Positions 54,050-62,630 of a stretch of DNA of 64,000 nt are shown in pieces. A model generated the notes under the pieces. That model ran no database searches. It was not told where the DNA came from and worked only from the letters and a program-made list of their open reading frames with translations. The DNA comes from Bacillota bacterium. Its GTDB lineage: Bacteria > Bacillota > Clostridia > Lachnospirales > Lachnospiraceae. The stretch covers positions 62,001 to 126,000 of the forward strand of contig JAEXAX010000024.1 in assembly GCA_023458035.1 (NCBI GenBank). The letters run 5' to 3'. Position 1 is the first letter of the stretch; each line of letters begins with the position of its first letter. Position numbers and translations under genes: made by a program.

Positions 54050-55450
54050 CTACTCCATTCCCCGCCATTTGATCAGCGGACTACCGTTTCCGGTAATATA
54101 ATCCTTTGTAATGGTCACTTGACCGATGCGGTCATCCTTTGGGATCTCGTACATGATATCCAACATCAATTCTTCCAGAATTGCCCGCAGAGCTCTGGCG
54201 CCGGTATCCTTTTCCAATGCCCGCCGGGCAATTTCCCTCAGGGCATCCTCTTCAAAACGCAGTTCCACCTCGTCGAAGGCAAACAAGCTTTCGTACTGCT
54301 TCAGGATCGCATTTTTCGGCTCCTTTAAGATGGCCACCAGGGCATCCTCCCGAAGCTTTTCCAGCACAAATACCACCGGTAGACGACCGATAAACTCCGG
54401 TATCATACCAAATCTCCGCAGGTCCTCACCGGTCACTTTAGACAACAGATTATCCTCACCATCAAAACGATCCTTCAATTCAGCTAAAAACCCCATGGAA
54501 GATGTTTTGGTCAATCGTTCCTTGATAACTTCCTCCAGTCCGGGGAAGGCTCCGCCGACGATAAACAGGATATTTGATGTATCTACTGTCGCCATCGGCA
54601 CCATGGCATTTTTACTGCCCGCTCCGACCGGTACCTCGATCTTGCTTCCCTCCAACAGCTTTAATAAGCCCTGCTGCACCGCCTCACCGCTGACATCCCG
54701 CTGGTGAGCGTTCTGTTTTTTCGCGATTTTGTCAATCTCATCAATAAAGATGATCCCCTGTTCTGCCTTATCTACATCATTATCGGCCGACAGCAGCAGC
54801 TTACTGACAACACTCTCGATATCATCTCCGATATAGCCGGCCTCTGTCAAAGCGGTGGCATCTGTGATGGCCAGCGGTACATCCAGGATCTTTGCCAGCA
54901 TCTTGACCATATAAGTCTTACCGCTGCCGGTCGGACCAATCATCAGCATATTTGATTTTTCGATCTCCACTTGATCGGCCGAACTTCGAATCCGTTTATA
55001 GTGATTATAAACCCCGACAGCCAGCACTTTTTTCGCATAGTTCTGCCCGATTACGTATTGGTCCAGCGCTTCTTTTAATTTATGCGGCGGCAATAAGGGC
55101 TTTACAGCTTCCTCCTTTTTTTCCGTCGGTTTTGCTGCCCGCTTCTTGATCTGTTGACGCTTGGGCAGAAGTGCCTCCGGATCCGGCAAATCCATCAGTC
55201 CGCTGAATCCGGCAAACTGTGACAGCTTTGACATGTCCATGGGTGTTTTCTGCATCATATCAAAGGTCCGTTGCATACAATCCGGACAAATGTGGATATC
55301 ACCCTGTAAGCGAATCTGCTTTCCGGTAACTGATTCGGGACGTTTACAGGAAAAGCAAATATGCTCATATTCCTGATCCGTCTCTTCGGTTTTCTTCTCG
55401 GTTTCCTTTATATCCGTCTGCTCATCTATCGTCTGCTTTGTATCGTCCAT
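54050..55450 (-). CDS. clpX: ATP-dependent Clp protease ATP-binding subunit ClpX-like
   Basis: A 466-residue AAA+ unfoldase. The N-terminal zinc-binding domain (CFSCKRP and CPDCMQR) follows an unusually acidic, Thr/Glu-rich lead of about 28 residues. Walker A is GPTGSGKTYMVKML, Walker B IIFIDEIDKIAKK, and sensor and pore regions GYIGDD and RLPVVF are present. Longer than the usual roughly 420 residues because of the N-terminal tail and a basic linker (KKRAAKPTEKKEE). ClpP is not adjacent, so it may be a second ClpX. ATG 55450 has AAGGAG five bases upstream; the frame begins with GTG at 55456. Confidence 0.9.
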   Translation of the reverse strand: MDDTKQTIDEQTDIKETEKKTEETDQEYEHICFSCKRPESVTGKQIRLQGDIHICPDCMQRTFDMMQKTPMDMSKLSQFAGFSGLMDLPDPEALLPKRQQIKKRAAKPTEKKEEAVKPLLPPHKLKEALDQYVIGQNYAKKVLAVGVYNHYKRIRSSADQVEIEKSNMLMIGPTGSGKTYMVKMLAKILDVPLAITDATALTEAGYIGDDIESVVSKLLLSADNDVDKAEQGIIFIDEIDKIAKKQNAHQRDVSGEAVQQGLLKLLEGSKIEVPVGAGSKNAMVPMATVDTSNILFIVGGAFPGLEEVIKERLTKTSSMGFLAELKDRFDGEDNLLSKVTGEDLRRFGMIPEFIGRLPVVFVLEKLREDALVAILKEPKNAILKQYESLFAFDEVELRFEEDALREIARRALEKDTGARALRAILEELMLDIMYEIPKDDRIGQVTITKDYITGNGSPLIKWRGME

Positions 55451-55483
55451 ATTCACTCCTTACACTTCATCTGTATCTCTTTT

Positions 55484-55512
55484 ATTATAGCCTATTGCAG
55501 CAAACGTGAAAA
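55484..55512 (-). promoter_or_regulatory. clpX promoter
   Basis: Leftward: -35 TTTTCA (55507-55512), a 17-base spacer and consensus -10 TATAAT (55484-55489). The -35 overlaps the T run of the htrA terminator. Confidence 0.65.
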
Positions 55513-55546
55513 GGATGAATTTCCCTGACCGGTCATCCATCCTTTT
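55509..55546 (-). terminator. Terminator after htrA
   Basis: A nine-base outer stem, AAAAGGATG (55509-55517) with CATCCTTTT (55538-55546), with a smaller inner GACCGGTC palindrome. T4 on the leftward side. Confidence 0.6.
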
Positions 55547-55597
55547 ACTTGCTCACCTGTTCATTTATGCATTGCTTTTCCTTCGGCGGCAGCGACC

Positions 55598-57184
55598 TTA
55601 TTCAACTCCCGCCTTATCCTTTGTGGTCAGGGAAACCTCAACCTCCTGCTCGGCATAGCCATTGTCACTGCGCTTTTGGATCTTCATTTTCACCTTATCG
55701 CCGACCTTATAATAGGCCAGCTCATTCTTTAATTCAGTCATGGAAGAGATTTTTGCATCTCCAATTTTTACAATGATATCGCCCTCTTCCAATCCGGCTT
55801 TATCAGCCGCTGCACTCTGCTGAATTCTGGTGATGTAAATACCGGCCGGAATCTTATACATTGACTGAGCATCCGCGCTCACGCCAATGCCGGTGATCCC
55901 CAGGTAGCCCCTGTCGGCTACATCTACCTTTGTACGGGTCTCACGATTCATCAGCTCCTGCAGAATCGGCATTGCCTGGTCGATCGGAATCGCATATCCC
56001 ATGCCTTCCACCAGCTCGCTTCTAACCTTGACGGTATTGATACCGATCACCTCGCCGTTCATATTCATCAATGCTCCGCCGCTGTTGCCCGGATTAATGG
56101 CCGCATCTGTCTGAATCCACTGTTTTTGCTCTGAGTTTTCCGTTCCGTTACTCCTCTGACTGTTTTTTTCGCCAAAGGACATCGTGCGGAATGCACTGAT
56201 AATGCCGGTCGTTACCGACTGTCCATAACCAAGTGCGTTTCCGATAGCCACTACCTGCTCACCGACCTTTGATTTTAAACTGGAACCCAGACTGGCAATC
56301 TTAATGGCGGCCAGTGTTTCTTCATCCATACCGCTCTTGGCAACGGCAATCACCGCCAGATCCATGTCCTCGTCGCCGCCCTTCAGCTCAGCCTTGGCGG
56401 TTTTTTCATTGATAAATCTAACTTCCAGCTGCTTACTGTCCGAAATTACATGATAGTTGGTCGCGATCAGCAGCTCCTTATCGTTCTCGCCTACAATGAT
56501 GCCGGTGCCGTTTGATACCGCCTCCCGTTGAACTGCACCGATCAGCGTCTGTTGCTCTACAGTCGCCTTGTTGCTGATGGAAACCAGGGAAGCCATAGCT
56601 GACTGAGAAACAGCCACTACTGCTGACTTCTGGGTAGATGCGGTATCTGAGCTCTCTCCATGAGACAAAGCCGTTCCCGAAGCGACGCTCGGCAGACTGA
56701 CAGATGCCTTACCTGACTTTACCGGCAGCAGGTATGAGGCCGCCTGATTAACTCCGACCATAGTGCCGCCGGCCAATAGTCCAAACAAACAGGCCTTTGC
56801 GACAAAACCGGATATCCTGGCTGCCGCCGTTTTTTTCTTGGGTTGCCGCGGCTGCGGCGCTTTACCCTGTCCATGCTTCGTTCCGTTTGGTTCCACCCGA
56901 CTTCCAAATGCATAACTGCCATAGGTCGTCTGTCTGTACTGCGGCTGCTCCGAATAGGTTCCATCTATAATAAACGGCTTGGGCGCCCGATCGCTCGATG
57001 CCTGTGTCCCCTGATAACCGGACTGTTGCTCGGCAGCTCCGGTCTGAGCGAAGCCCCGGGGCTGACCTGTCGGATTTGTCTGCTCCGGTTCATGTAACTG
57101 CTCGGCAGGATTTGTCTGTCCCGGTTCATGTGGTTGCTGTATATCATTCATTTGATCTAATTCCGGATTCATTCTCTCGTCCAT
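55598..57184 (-). CDS. HtrA/DegP-like serine protease with PDZ domain
   Basis: A 528-residue membrane-anchored trypsin-like protease. A cytoplasmic N-terminal region of about 130 residues is rich in Gln, Pro, Glu and Thr with a short repeat (QPHEPGQTNP, LHEPEQTNP). One membrane helix (about 131-152) follows, then a Ser/Thr linker, and the protease domain with His in IATNYHVIS, Asp in DMDLAVIAVA and Ser in GNSGGALMN. A C-terminal PDZ domain (about 425-515) has GYLGITGIGVS and AGLEEGDIIVKI. It degrades misfolded extracytoplasmic proteins. Own terminator. Confidence 0.95.
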   Translation of the reverse strand: MDERMNPELDQMNDIQQPHEPGQTNPAEQLHEPEQTNPTGQPRGFAQTGAAEQQSGYQGTQASSDRAPKPFIIDGTYSEQPQYRQTTYGSYAFGSRVEPNGTKHGQGKAPQPRQPKKKTAAARISGFVAKACLFGLLAGGTMVGVNQAASYLLPVKSGKASVSLPSVASGTALSHGESSDTASTQKSAVVAVSQSAMASLVSISNKATVEQQTLIGAVQREAVSNGTGIIVGENDKELLIATNYHVISDSKQLEVRFINEKTAKAELKGGDEDMDLAVIAVAKSGMDEETLAAIKIASLGSSLKSKVGEQVVAIGNALGYGQSVTTGIISAFRTMSFGEKNSQRSNGTENSEQKQWIQTDAAINPGNSGGALMNMNGEVIGINTVKVRSELVEGMGYAIPIDQAMPILQELMNRETRTKVDVADRGYLGITGIGVSADAQSMYKIPAGIYITRIQQSAAADKAGLEEGDIIVKIGDAKISSMTELKNELAYYKVGDKVKMKIQKRSDNGYAEQEVEVSLTTKDKAGVE

Positions 57185-57296
57185 GGTGTTACCTCCTTAT
57201 GTATGAGCTGTATCTATTATTTAAGCTATGCCTATCCTAGCAACGAAATGTGTCTGAAACGTGAATGAAAAGTTAACCATTTTTGAACTTTTATTC

Positions 57297-57337
57297 AAAA
57301 AAACTGCTTTTTTCAGCGTGATTCCGAAAAAAGCAGT
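57297..57337 (-). terminator. Terminator of the cda-glmM-LCP operon
   Basis: A perfect 12-base stem (57303-57314 with 57326-57337) with an 11-base loop, followed leftward by T7. The stem itself has T6/A6 tracts. Confidence 0.9.
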
Positions 57338-57379
57338 GGCAGTTTATTTATCAATATTCAGGTTGTTTTTCCGCCGGCA

Positions 57380-58918
57380 TCAAGGTGCGGACGGAGTTGT
57401 TTCTGTTGCCGGAGCAGGCTGCTCAGTATTCGGTGTCGCGCCCCCACTTTGAGGTTTTGTCACCGGCGGCGTAACCTCAGGAGTTGGAGCAGGTGTTGGA
57501 GTTTCCGGTTTATTTGGGGTTTCCGGTTGACTCGGTGTTTCCGGCTGATTTGGTGTCGGCTTCTGCTCTTCCGGCTGAATCGGCACCGGTGCCGGGGTCG
57601 GTTCAACGGTTTCCGGAACCGACGGAGTTTCCGGAACCGACGGGGTTTCCGGAACCGGGCTCGGTGTCGGAACCGGCTCAGGTATGACAGGTTGAACCGG
57701 AGTCGGCTGTACATACACCGGCTGCTGTGGCGCAGCATTACTATTATTTTGTGGGATCAGCCCGGGTGATACGCTGTTTACCTGTTGCGTCAGCTCATCA
57801 CTGATACCCTGTAGCGTCGGTGAAACCATATAATTCTTTTCTCCAAACAATTTATCATGCAGCATGGCTACATTGGTTTTCAAATCAACCGCTACTACAA
57901 TCGAGGCGCCATAGTAATTGGCATCATTCAGATTATACGGAAAACCACTGGACTCACCGATGGTATAATCCTTGGCCGCTAACGCCAGCTTCAACATTTC
58001 CGGCAGCTTCATATTCGTCATAACCTTCGGCAAAATGGCATCTGCCAAACGATTGATCTTTCCCAGTGAAAGCCCCTTCGTCTTTTCCATGACCTTTTGA
58101 ATGACCAGACGCTGTCTTTCTGTTCGCTTAAAATCACTGTCGATCTCACGGATGCGGGCGTAGGTCGTCGCCTGAACACCATCCAGATGATGTACGCCGG
58201 CCTTTTCGATATGATTGGCCTTCTTACCGGAAGCTTCCGCTGTTTCATCGATATAATAATTCAACTGAGCGACTTCCGCCTCTGACAGTTCTATATCGAC
58301 ACCGTCCACTGCATCTACCACATCGGACACGATCGACCAGTTTACAGTCACAAATGATGAAATGTTCAGATCCAGATTTGCATTTAACATGGCCACAGCC
58401 GACTGCGGACCGCCGAAATAATATGACTCTGTCGCCTTACGGAACACTCCGTCCGGATAGTCCGCGCCATAGGCGTCCTTACCCTTAATATCCTTGATCA
58501 ACAAATCACGGTATACCGAAACCAGATTAATACGCTTGGTATCATTATTGATACTGCAGATAATGATGGTATCGGTGTGATTCAAGGCATCCAGACTATT
58601 ATCTCTGGCATCCACGCCGAAGATGGCAATGTTTGTATAGCCTTTGAGCACTTCGTTTTGCTCAACTACCTTGTCCACACTATCACTGACACTGATTTCC
58701 TTTGGTGTCACCTTATCAAACTTTTCCTGTATCTTGTTCAACAACCAGGCGGCCGCGATCACACCTACCAATAAGATGATTCCTAGGGCAATCAGCACCT
58801 TTCGTTTCCAGCTCATTTTTTTCTTTGGTTCCGGATATCCCTGACCCATTAAATCAAGGGTTTCCAGTTCGTTTCCGATTGTTTGCTTCTTTAAGTCCTT
58901 AGACCGATTGTTTCTCAC
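57380..58918 (-). CDS. LytR-CpsA-Psr (LCP) family protein with Pro-rich tail
   Basis: A 512-residue wall-polymer transferase family protein. Short cytoplasmic start, one membrane helix (about 36-56), then the LCP domain (about 95-350) with conserved Asp/Arg clusters: IFGVDARDNSLDALNHTDTIII, LVSVYRDLLI, and ATTYARIRE-DSDFKRTERQRLVI. The last 120 residues are Pro/Thr/Glu/Val repeats (VPETPSVPETPS) likely to cross the wall or be disordered. LCP enzymes attach teichoic acids or glycans to peptidoglycan. Start GTG 58918 has GGAGG eight bases upstream. Last gene of the cdaA-to-LCP run. Confidence 0.93.
   Translation of the reverse strand: MRNNRSKDLKKQTIGNELETLDLMGQGYPEPKKKMSWKRKVLIALGIILLVGVIAAAWLLNKIQEKFDKVTPKEISVSDSVDKVVEQNEVLKGYTNIAIFGVDARDNSLDALNHTDTIIICSINNDTKRINLVSVYRDLLIKDIKGKDAYGADYPDGVFRKATESYYFGGPQSAVAMLNANLDLNISSFVTVNWSIVSDVVDAVDGVDIELSEAEVAQLNYYIDETAEASGKKANHIEKAGVHHLDGVQATTYARIREIDSDFKRTERQRLVIQKVMEKTKGLSLGKINRLADAILPKVMTNMKLPEMLKLALAAKDYTIGESSGFPYNLNDANYYGASIVVAVDLKTNVAMLHDKLFGEKNYMVSPTLQGISDELTQQVNSVSPGLIPQNNSNAAPQQPVYVQPTPVQPVIPEPVPTPSPVPETPSVPETPSVPETVEPTPAPVPIQPEEQKPTPNQPETPSQPETPNKPETPTPAPTPEVTPPVTKPQSGGATPNTEQPAPATETTPSAP
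57609..57660. repeat. Tandem 18-base repeat in the LCP gene
   Basis: The unit GTTTCCGGAACCGACGGA recurs about 2.8 times and codes for SVPETP units. A looser Pro/Thr/Glu repeat continues in 57485-57600. Copy number is probably variable. Confidence 0.75.
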
Positions 58919-58949
58919 TTAAAATTCCTCCCCCGGAAGGCCTTAAAGC

Positions 58950-60299
58950 CTATTTCTCTAGCAGCACGCCGCTCTTACGCATGGTTTCAATGACTGCTTC
59001 CACCTTGGCCTCGCATATTTGCAATTCCCCGGCTTCTACCATCACTCGAACCAGTGGTTCTGTCCCGCTTTTACGCACCAAAATCCGACCATCATCGCCC
59101 AGTTCATCCTTTACCTTCTGCACGGCAGCCTGAACTGCCGGATGTCCGATGGCTTCGTCTTTATCTGTCACTCGAACATTCTTTAATACCTGAGGATAAG
59201 TCTTCAAATCCTCATGCAGCTTAGCCAAGGACTGCTTCTTTTCCAGTATGGCTTCCATGATCTTTAAGGATGTCAGGATGCCGTCACCGGTTGTCGCATA
59301 TTTACTGAAGATGATATGACCGGATTGCTCTCCGCCCAGCTTGTGATCATTAGCCAGCATATTTTCATACACATATTTATCGCCAACAGCCGTTTTTTCA
59401 TAACCGATATCCAGCTTATCGCAAGCCTTATACAAGCCAAGATTTGACATAACCGTGGTCACGATGGTGTTATTTTTAAGCGTTCCTTTTTCCTTCATGT
59501 AACGGCCGCAGATGTATAAAATAGCATCTCCGTCCACCAGTTCACCGTTTTCATCCACCGCCAGGCAGCGATCCGCATCTCCGTCATATGCAAAGCCGAC
59601 ATCCAGCCGCTTTTCTTTGACAAATTCCTGCAGGTACTCAATATGGGTGGAGCCGGCGGCCAGATTGATGTTCAATCCGTTCGGCTCATGATTCATCACA
59701 TAGGTCTTGGCGCCCAGTGCATCAAATACACTTTTGGCAATGGCGGAGGCACTGCCGTTTGCACAGTCCAGACCAACCCGCATTCCCTTAAAAGAACGGG
59801 TAGCCAATGAGATCAGGAAACCGATATAACGATTTCTGCCGGCACTGTAATCAATGGTGCACCCAATGGCATCTTTTTTTGCCAACGGCAGATTGTCTTC
59901 TTCCTGATCCAGATACTGCTCGATCAGATCCTCAACCGCCGCTTCCATCTTATGGCCGGAACCATTGATAATCTTGATACCATTGTCATAGTACGGATTA
60001 TGACTGGCCGAAATCATGATACCGCAGTCAAAATCCTCTGTTCTGACTACAAAGCTGACACTCGGAGTGGTCGTCACATGCAGCAGATAGGCGTCTGCGC
60101 CCGATGCGGTCAGTCCGGCTGCCAGAGCATACTCAAACATATAGCTGGATCTTCTGGTATCCTTGCCAATGACGATTTTTGCCTTGTGCTCTTTTCCGAA
60201 GTAATGCCCAAGAAAACGCCCCACTTTAAATGCATGATTGACCGTCAGATCGACATTTGCTTCTCCTCGGAAACCGTCAGTACCAAAATATTTTCCCAT
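58950..60299 (-). CDS. glmM: Phosphoglucosamine mutase
   Basis: A 449-residue alpha-D-phosphohexomutase converting glucosamine 6-phosphate to the 1-phosphate for UDP-GlcNAc. Motifs: GTDGFRG (6-12), active-site serine in MISASHNPYYDNGIK, metal loop DGDADRC, sugar loop GGEQSGH and phosphate loop RKSGTEPLVRVM. In Bacillota it normally follows cdaA-cdaR and its product binds CdaA; here two genes intervene. GGAGG precedes ATG 60299. It runs on into the LCP gene with no terminator. Confidence 0.98.
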   Translation of the reverse strand: MGKYFGTDGFRGEANVDLTVNHAFKVGRFLGHYFGKEHKAKIVIGKDTRRSSYMFEYALAAGLTASGADAYLLHVTTTPSVSFVVRTEDFDCGIMISASHNPYYDNGIKIINGSGHKMEAAVEDLIEQYLDQEEDNLPLAKKDAIGCTIDYSAGRNRYIGFLISLATRSFKGMRVGLDCANGSASAIAKSVFDALGAKTYVMNHEPNGLNINLAAGSTHIEYLQEFVKEKRLDVGFAYDGDADRCLAVDENGELVDGDAILYICGRYMKEKGTLKNNTIVTTVMSNLGLYKACDKLDIGYEKTAVGDKYVYENMLANDHKLGGEQSGHIIFSKYATTGDGILTSLKIMEAILEKKQSLAKLHEDLKTYPQVLKNVRVTDKDEAIGHPAVQAAVQKVKDELGDDGRILVRKSGTEPLVRVMVEAGELQICEAKVEAVIETMRKSGVLLEK

Positions 60300-60329
60300 T
60301 GATAACCTCCATATATCTCATAATTCAAA

Positions 60330-62351
60330 CTATTCATAATAGCTGCGTGATTTTTGCCAGTCGCCTTTTACCCGATCATAAACGATCGTTCGATAGTTCT
60401 GCAAGACCGGATCCGTTAGCTCCTTAACCCATTCTCCCTCCTGATTCAGACTTCCATGAATTGTCATTGCCGGAAAACGCAGCATGACATCGTCCTGAAA
60501 ACGATGGAAGGCATTCATTTCCTCTTCACCATAAACAGCCCGAAGCAAATAAGTACCCAGAAAATTTGAACCGATAACCGGCTTCTCGGGTATTCCTGCC
60601 TTGTTCAGCGGAAAATTGGCCCAAATCAAAAACGGCACCTGATACTCATCCGTCTTCTTTCGATCCTTTCCCATCATTTCATTCAAAAAGGCTTCACCAA
60701 GACTCGGCTGGTGATCTCCGAACATGACCAGGACAGTCGGTTCATCCTCACTCTTTAATTCCGTAATCAGATTTTCCAGTGCCCGATCAGAGTGCTGTAC
60801 CAGATTGAAATAAACATTCGCCCGATCTTCATCCTCTTTCAGGCCATTGATTCTCAGCCCCGTATCAACCGCAGTCAATTCATCCGCCTCGTAATCACCA
60901 TGGTTCTGCATGGTCACATCAAAGAAAAAGACCGGTTTATCCTGTTGCCTGAGTATCGGCAACATCTCCTGATAATTTGCCTCATCCGAAATCAAGCCGC
61001 GCAGCCGATCGCTGTAATCAAACGGTTCGTAAGTGTCCATAAAATACAGACTGTCAAAACCCAGATTGGTCCAGGACGTTTTCCGACTGTAGCCCGATTC
61101 ATAATATGGATGCATGGCAATCGTTTCATACCCCCTAGCTTTAAATTCGGTCGCCAGCGAGGGAGCAGGCTCGCTCAGGAATTGTTGGAACGGGATCGCC
61201 TGTGTCGGCAAATAAGCCAGACTGTTGCCGGTCAAAAACTCATACTCCGTATTGACCGTACCTCCACCGAAGATTGAAACATACATATTCCCCTTGATTA
61301 CATTATCACCCTGCAAGGACTGATAAAACGGAGCCAGCGGTTTATTGAAGGTAAGACCGTTAAAGCCATCGTAGTCAGCAAATGACTCATTCATGATGGC
61401 GATGATATTCGGCTGTTTTTTCATGTTCGTCCCGGCAGTTCCACGGCTCTGAACTTTGGTATAGGGTTTCAGTATCTCCTGTACCCGCTCTGTTGAATAG
61501 TCAGACGGCTTTTCGACCCTCTGATTCTGAGCAAACGTCAGGAATGATAACACAAAACCGTGACGTTGGTAATATCCCTTTACATCCCAGTAATTGATGC
61601 CGATATAAAAAGCGGACTTAAAATCATAATTTCGAAAACCTACAAATCCCAAGATACCGCAGAGCAGGCCTGCTGTCAATCCAATGATGTATTTCTTTAC
61701 CGTTACAGCTGTCTTCTTACGCATCCAGGCAGCGCAAAACACCACCCATAGAATACTGCCCATCAACGAAATATAAATAGATATTGGGATCCGAAAGCGA
61801 TATTTGTCTGCCACATTCTGCAATGTGCCCAACTGAGCCAGCAGCATCGGCAACAACGGAATATCCCGCATCTCCACCAGAGTATACGAGATCATTGAAA
61901 TCAGGACCCCAAATGTCTGCCCGACCAGAACCGCCGCCCACAGGCGATGCGTCAGACAGGCGACCATAATATACAGCAAATAATACCAGATCAGGTTTGC
62001 AAAGGTCTCCAAATCAGTGCGTTCCAGCCACTTACCATGAATCGTGATCTCAAGCAGCACATAGCATACAATAGGAGAAAGAATAAATAGAATCCATGCA
62101 ATACTGCTTCTAATCTGTTTGCCCACTTTTTTTTCAGCCAGCCAATGATATATCCGATCTGACAGCAGCCAGACTGACATCACCAGCAATGTAAAAATCA
62201 AACTGACACGAAACGGTGACAAGTCCGTCTTCGACCAGTCCTCTTCGTTTTTGAACAACAGTGTCACTGCAAAGATTCCAGTAAAAAATAAGGGCACCCA
62301 AATTCTATACTCTTTCACTATACTCAGAGTTTTTTTCAGTCGCGGATACAT
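60330..62351 (-). CDS. LTA synthase family sulfatase
   Basis: A 673-residue polytopic alkaline-phosphatase superfamily protein: five predicted membrane helices in about residues 15-240 and an extracellular sulfatase domain. Catalytic features: NIIAIMNESFADYDGF (metal Glu), GGGTVNTEYEFLTGNS with the Thr nucleophile, AMHPYYESGYSR, and VLVMFGDHQPSLGEAFL (Asp, His). It likely transfers glycerol-phosphate or a similar group to a lipid anchor or cell-surface glycan. The start ATG 62351 is one base after the HPr stop; GTG 62360 is an alternative that overlaps it. Its place between HPr and glmM is unusual. Confidence 0.9.
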   Translation of the reverse strand: MYPRLKKTLSIVKEYRIWVPLFFTGIFAVTLLFKNEEDWSKTDLSPFRVSLIFTLLVMSVWLLSDRIYHWLAEKKVGKQIRSSIAWILFILSPIVCYVLLEITIHGKWLERTDLETFANLIWYYLLYIMVACLTHRLWAAVLVGQTFGVLISMISYTLVEMRDIPLLPMLLAQLGTLQNVADKYRFRIPISIYISLMGSILWVVFCAAWMRKKTAVTVKKYIIGLTAGLLCGILGFVGFRNYDFKSAFYIGINYWDVKGYYQRHGFVLSFLTFAQNQRVEKPSDYSTERVQEILKPYTKVQSRGTAGTNMKKQPNIIAIMNESFADYDGFNGLTFNKPLAPFYQSLQGDNVIKGNMYVSIFGGGTVNTEYEFLTGNSLAYLPTQAIPFQQFLSEPAPSLATEFKARGYETIAMHPYYESGYSRKTSWTNLGFDSLYFMDTYEPFDYSDRLRGLISDEANYQEMLPILRQQDKPVFFFDVTMQNHGDYEADELTAVDTGLRINGLKEDEDRANVYFNLVQHSDRALENLITELKSEDEPTVLVMFGDHQPSLGEAFLNEMMGKDRKKTDEYQVPFLIWANFPLNKAGIPEKPVIGSNFLGTYLLRAVYGEEEMNAFHRFQDDVMLRFPAMTIHGSLNQEGEWVKELTDPVLQNYRTIVYDRVKGDWQKSRSYYE

Positions 62352-62352
62352 G

Positions 62353-62616
62353 TCATTCACCCAGTCCTGATTCGATCAAGGTTACGATCGCTGCCAGCGC
62401 CTCTTCTTCATCGACACCATCAGCCACGATCTCGATCTCATCATCCCGTCTGATACATGCTCCCAGAACGCTGAGAACACTCTTAGCATTAAATGAGCTT
62501 TCCCCTTTTTTACAGGTGATCGCGGCAGCATATTTTACTGCTTCATTGCATAATAATCCGGCCGGTCTCAGATGCAAACCGGTTAAATTTCGTAAAATGA
62601 CCTTTTTGCTTACCAT
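62353..62616 (-). CDS. HPr family phosphocarrier protein
   Basis: An 87-residue HPr. The active-site loop TGLHLRPAGLL has His15 and Arg17 (Leu in place of Ala16), and Ser46 lies in FNAKSVLSVLG. So it can in principle accept phosphate from enzyme I at His15 and be regulated at Ser46. No ptsI or PTS permease is in the window. It sits between cdaR and the LTA synthase gene, spaced by 14 bases from cdaR and one base from the synthase, so it is in that transcript. ATG 62616 has GGAGGG upstream. Confidence 0.9.
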   Translation of the reverse strand: MVSKKVILRNLTGLHLRPAGLLCNEAVKYAAAITCKKGESSFNAKSVLSVLGACIRRDDEIEIVADGVDEEEALAAIVTLIESGLGE

Positions 62617-62630
62617 CAAACCCTCCATTC

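Noticed and set aside
57485..57660. Repeats resembling a CRISPR array
   Set aside because: The 18-base units are direct, without spacers, and code in frame for SVPETP repeats. No cas genes are present.
57449..57769. Arg-rich open frames on both strands across the LCP tail
   Set aside because: They are shadows of the Pro-rich repeat read in other frames, with extreme composition and no ribosome binding site.
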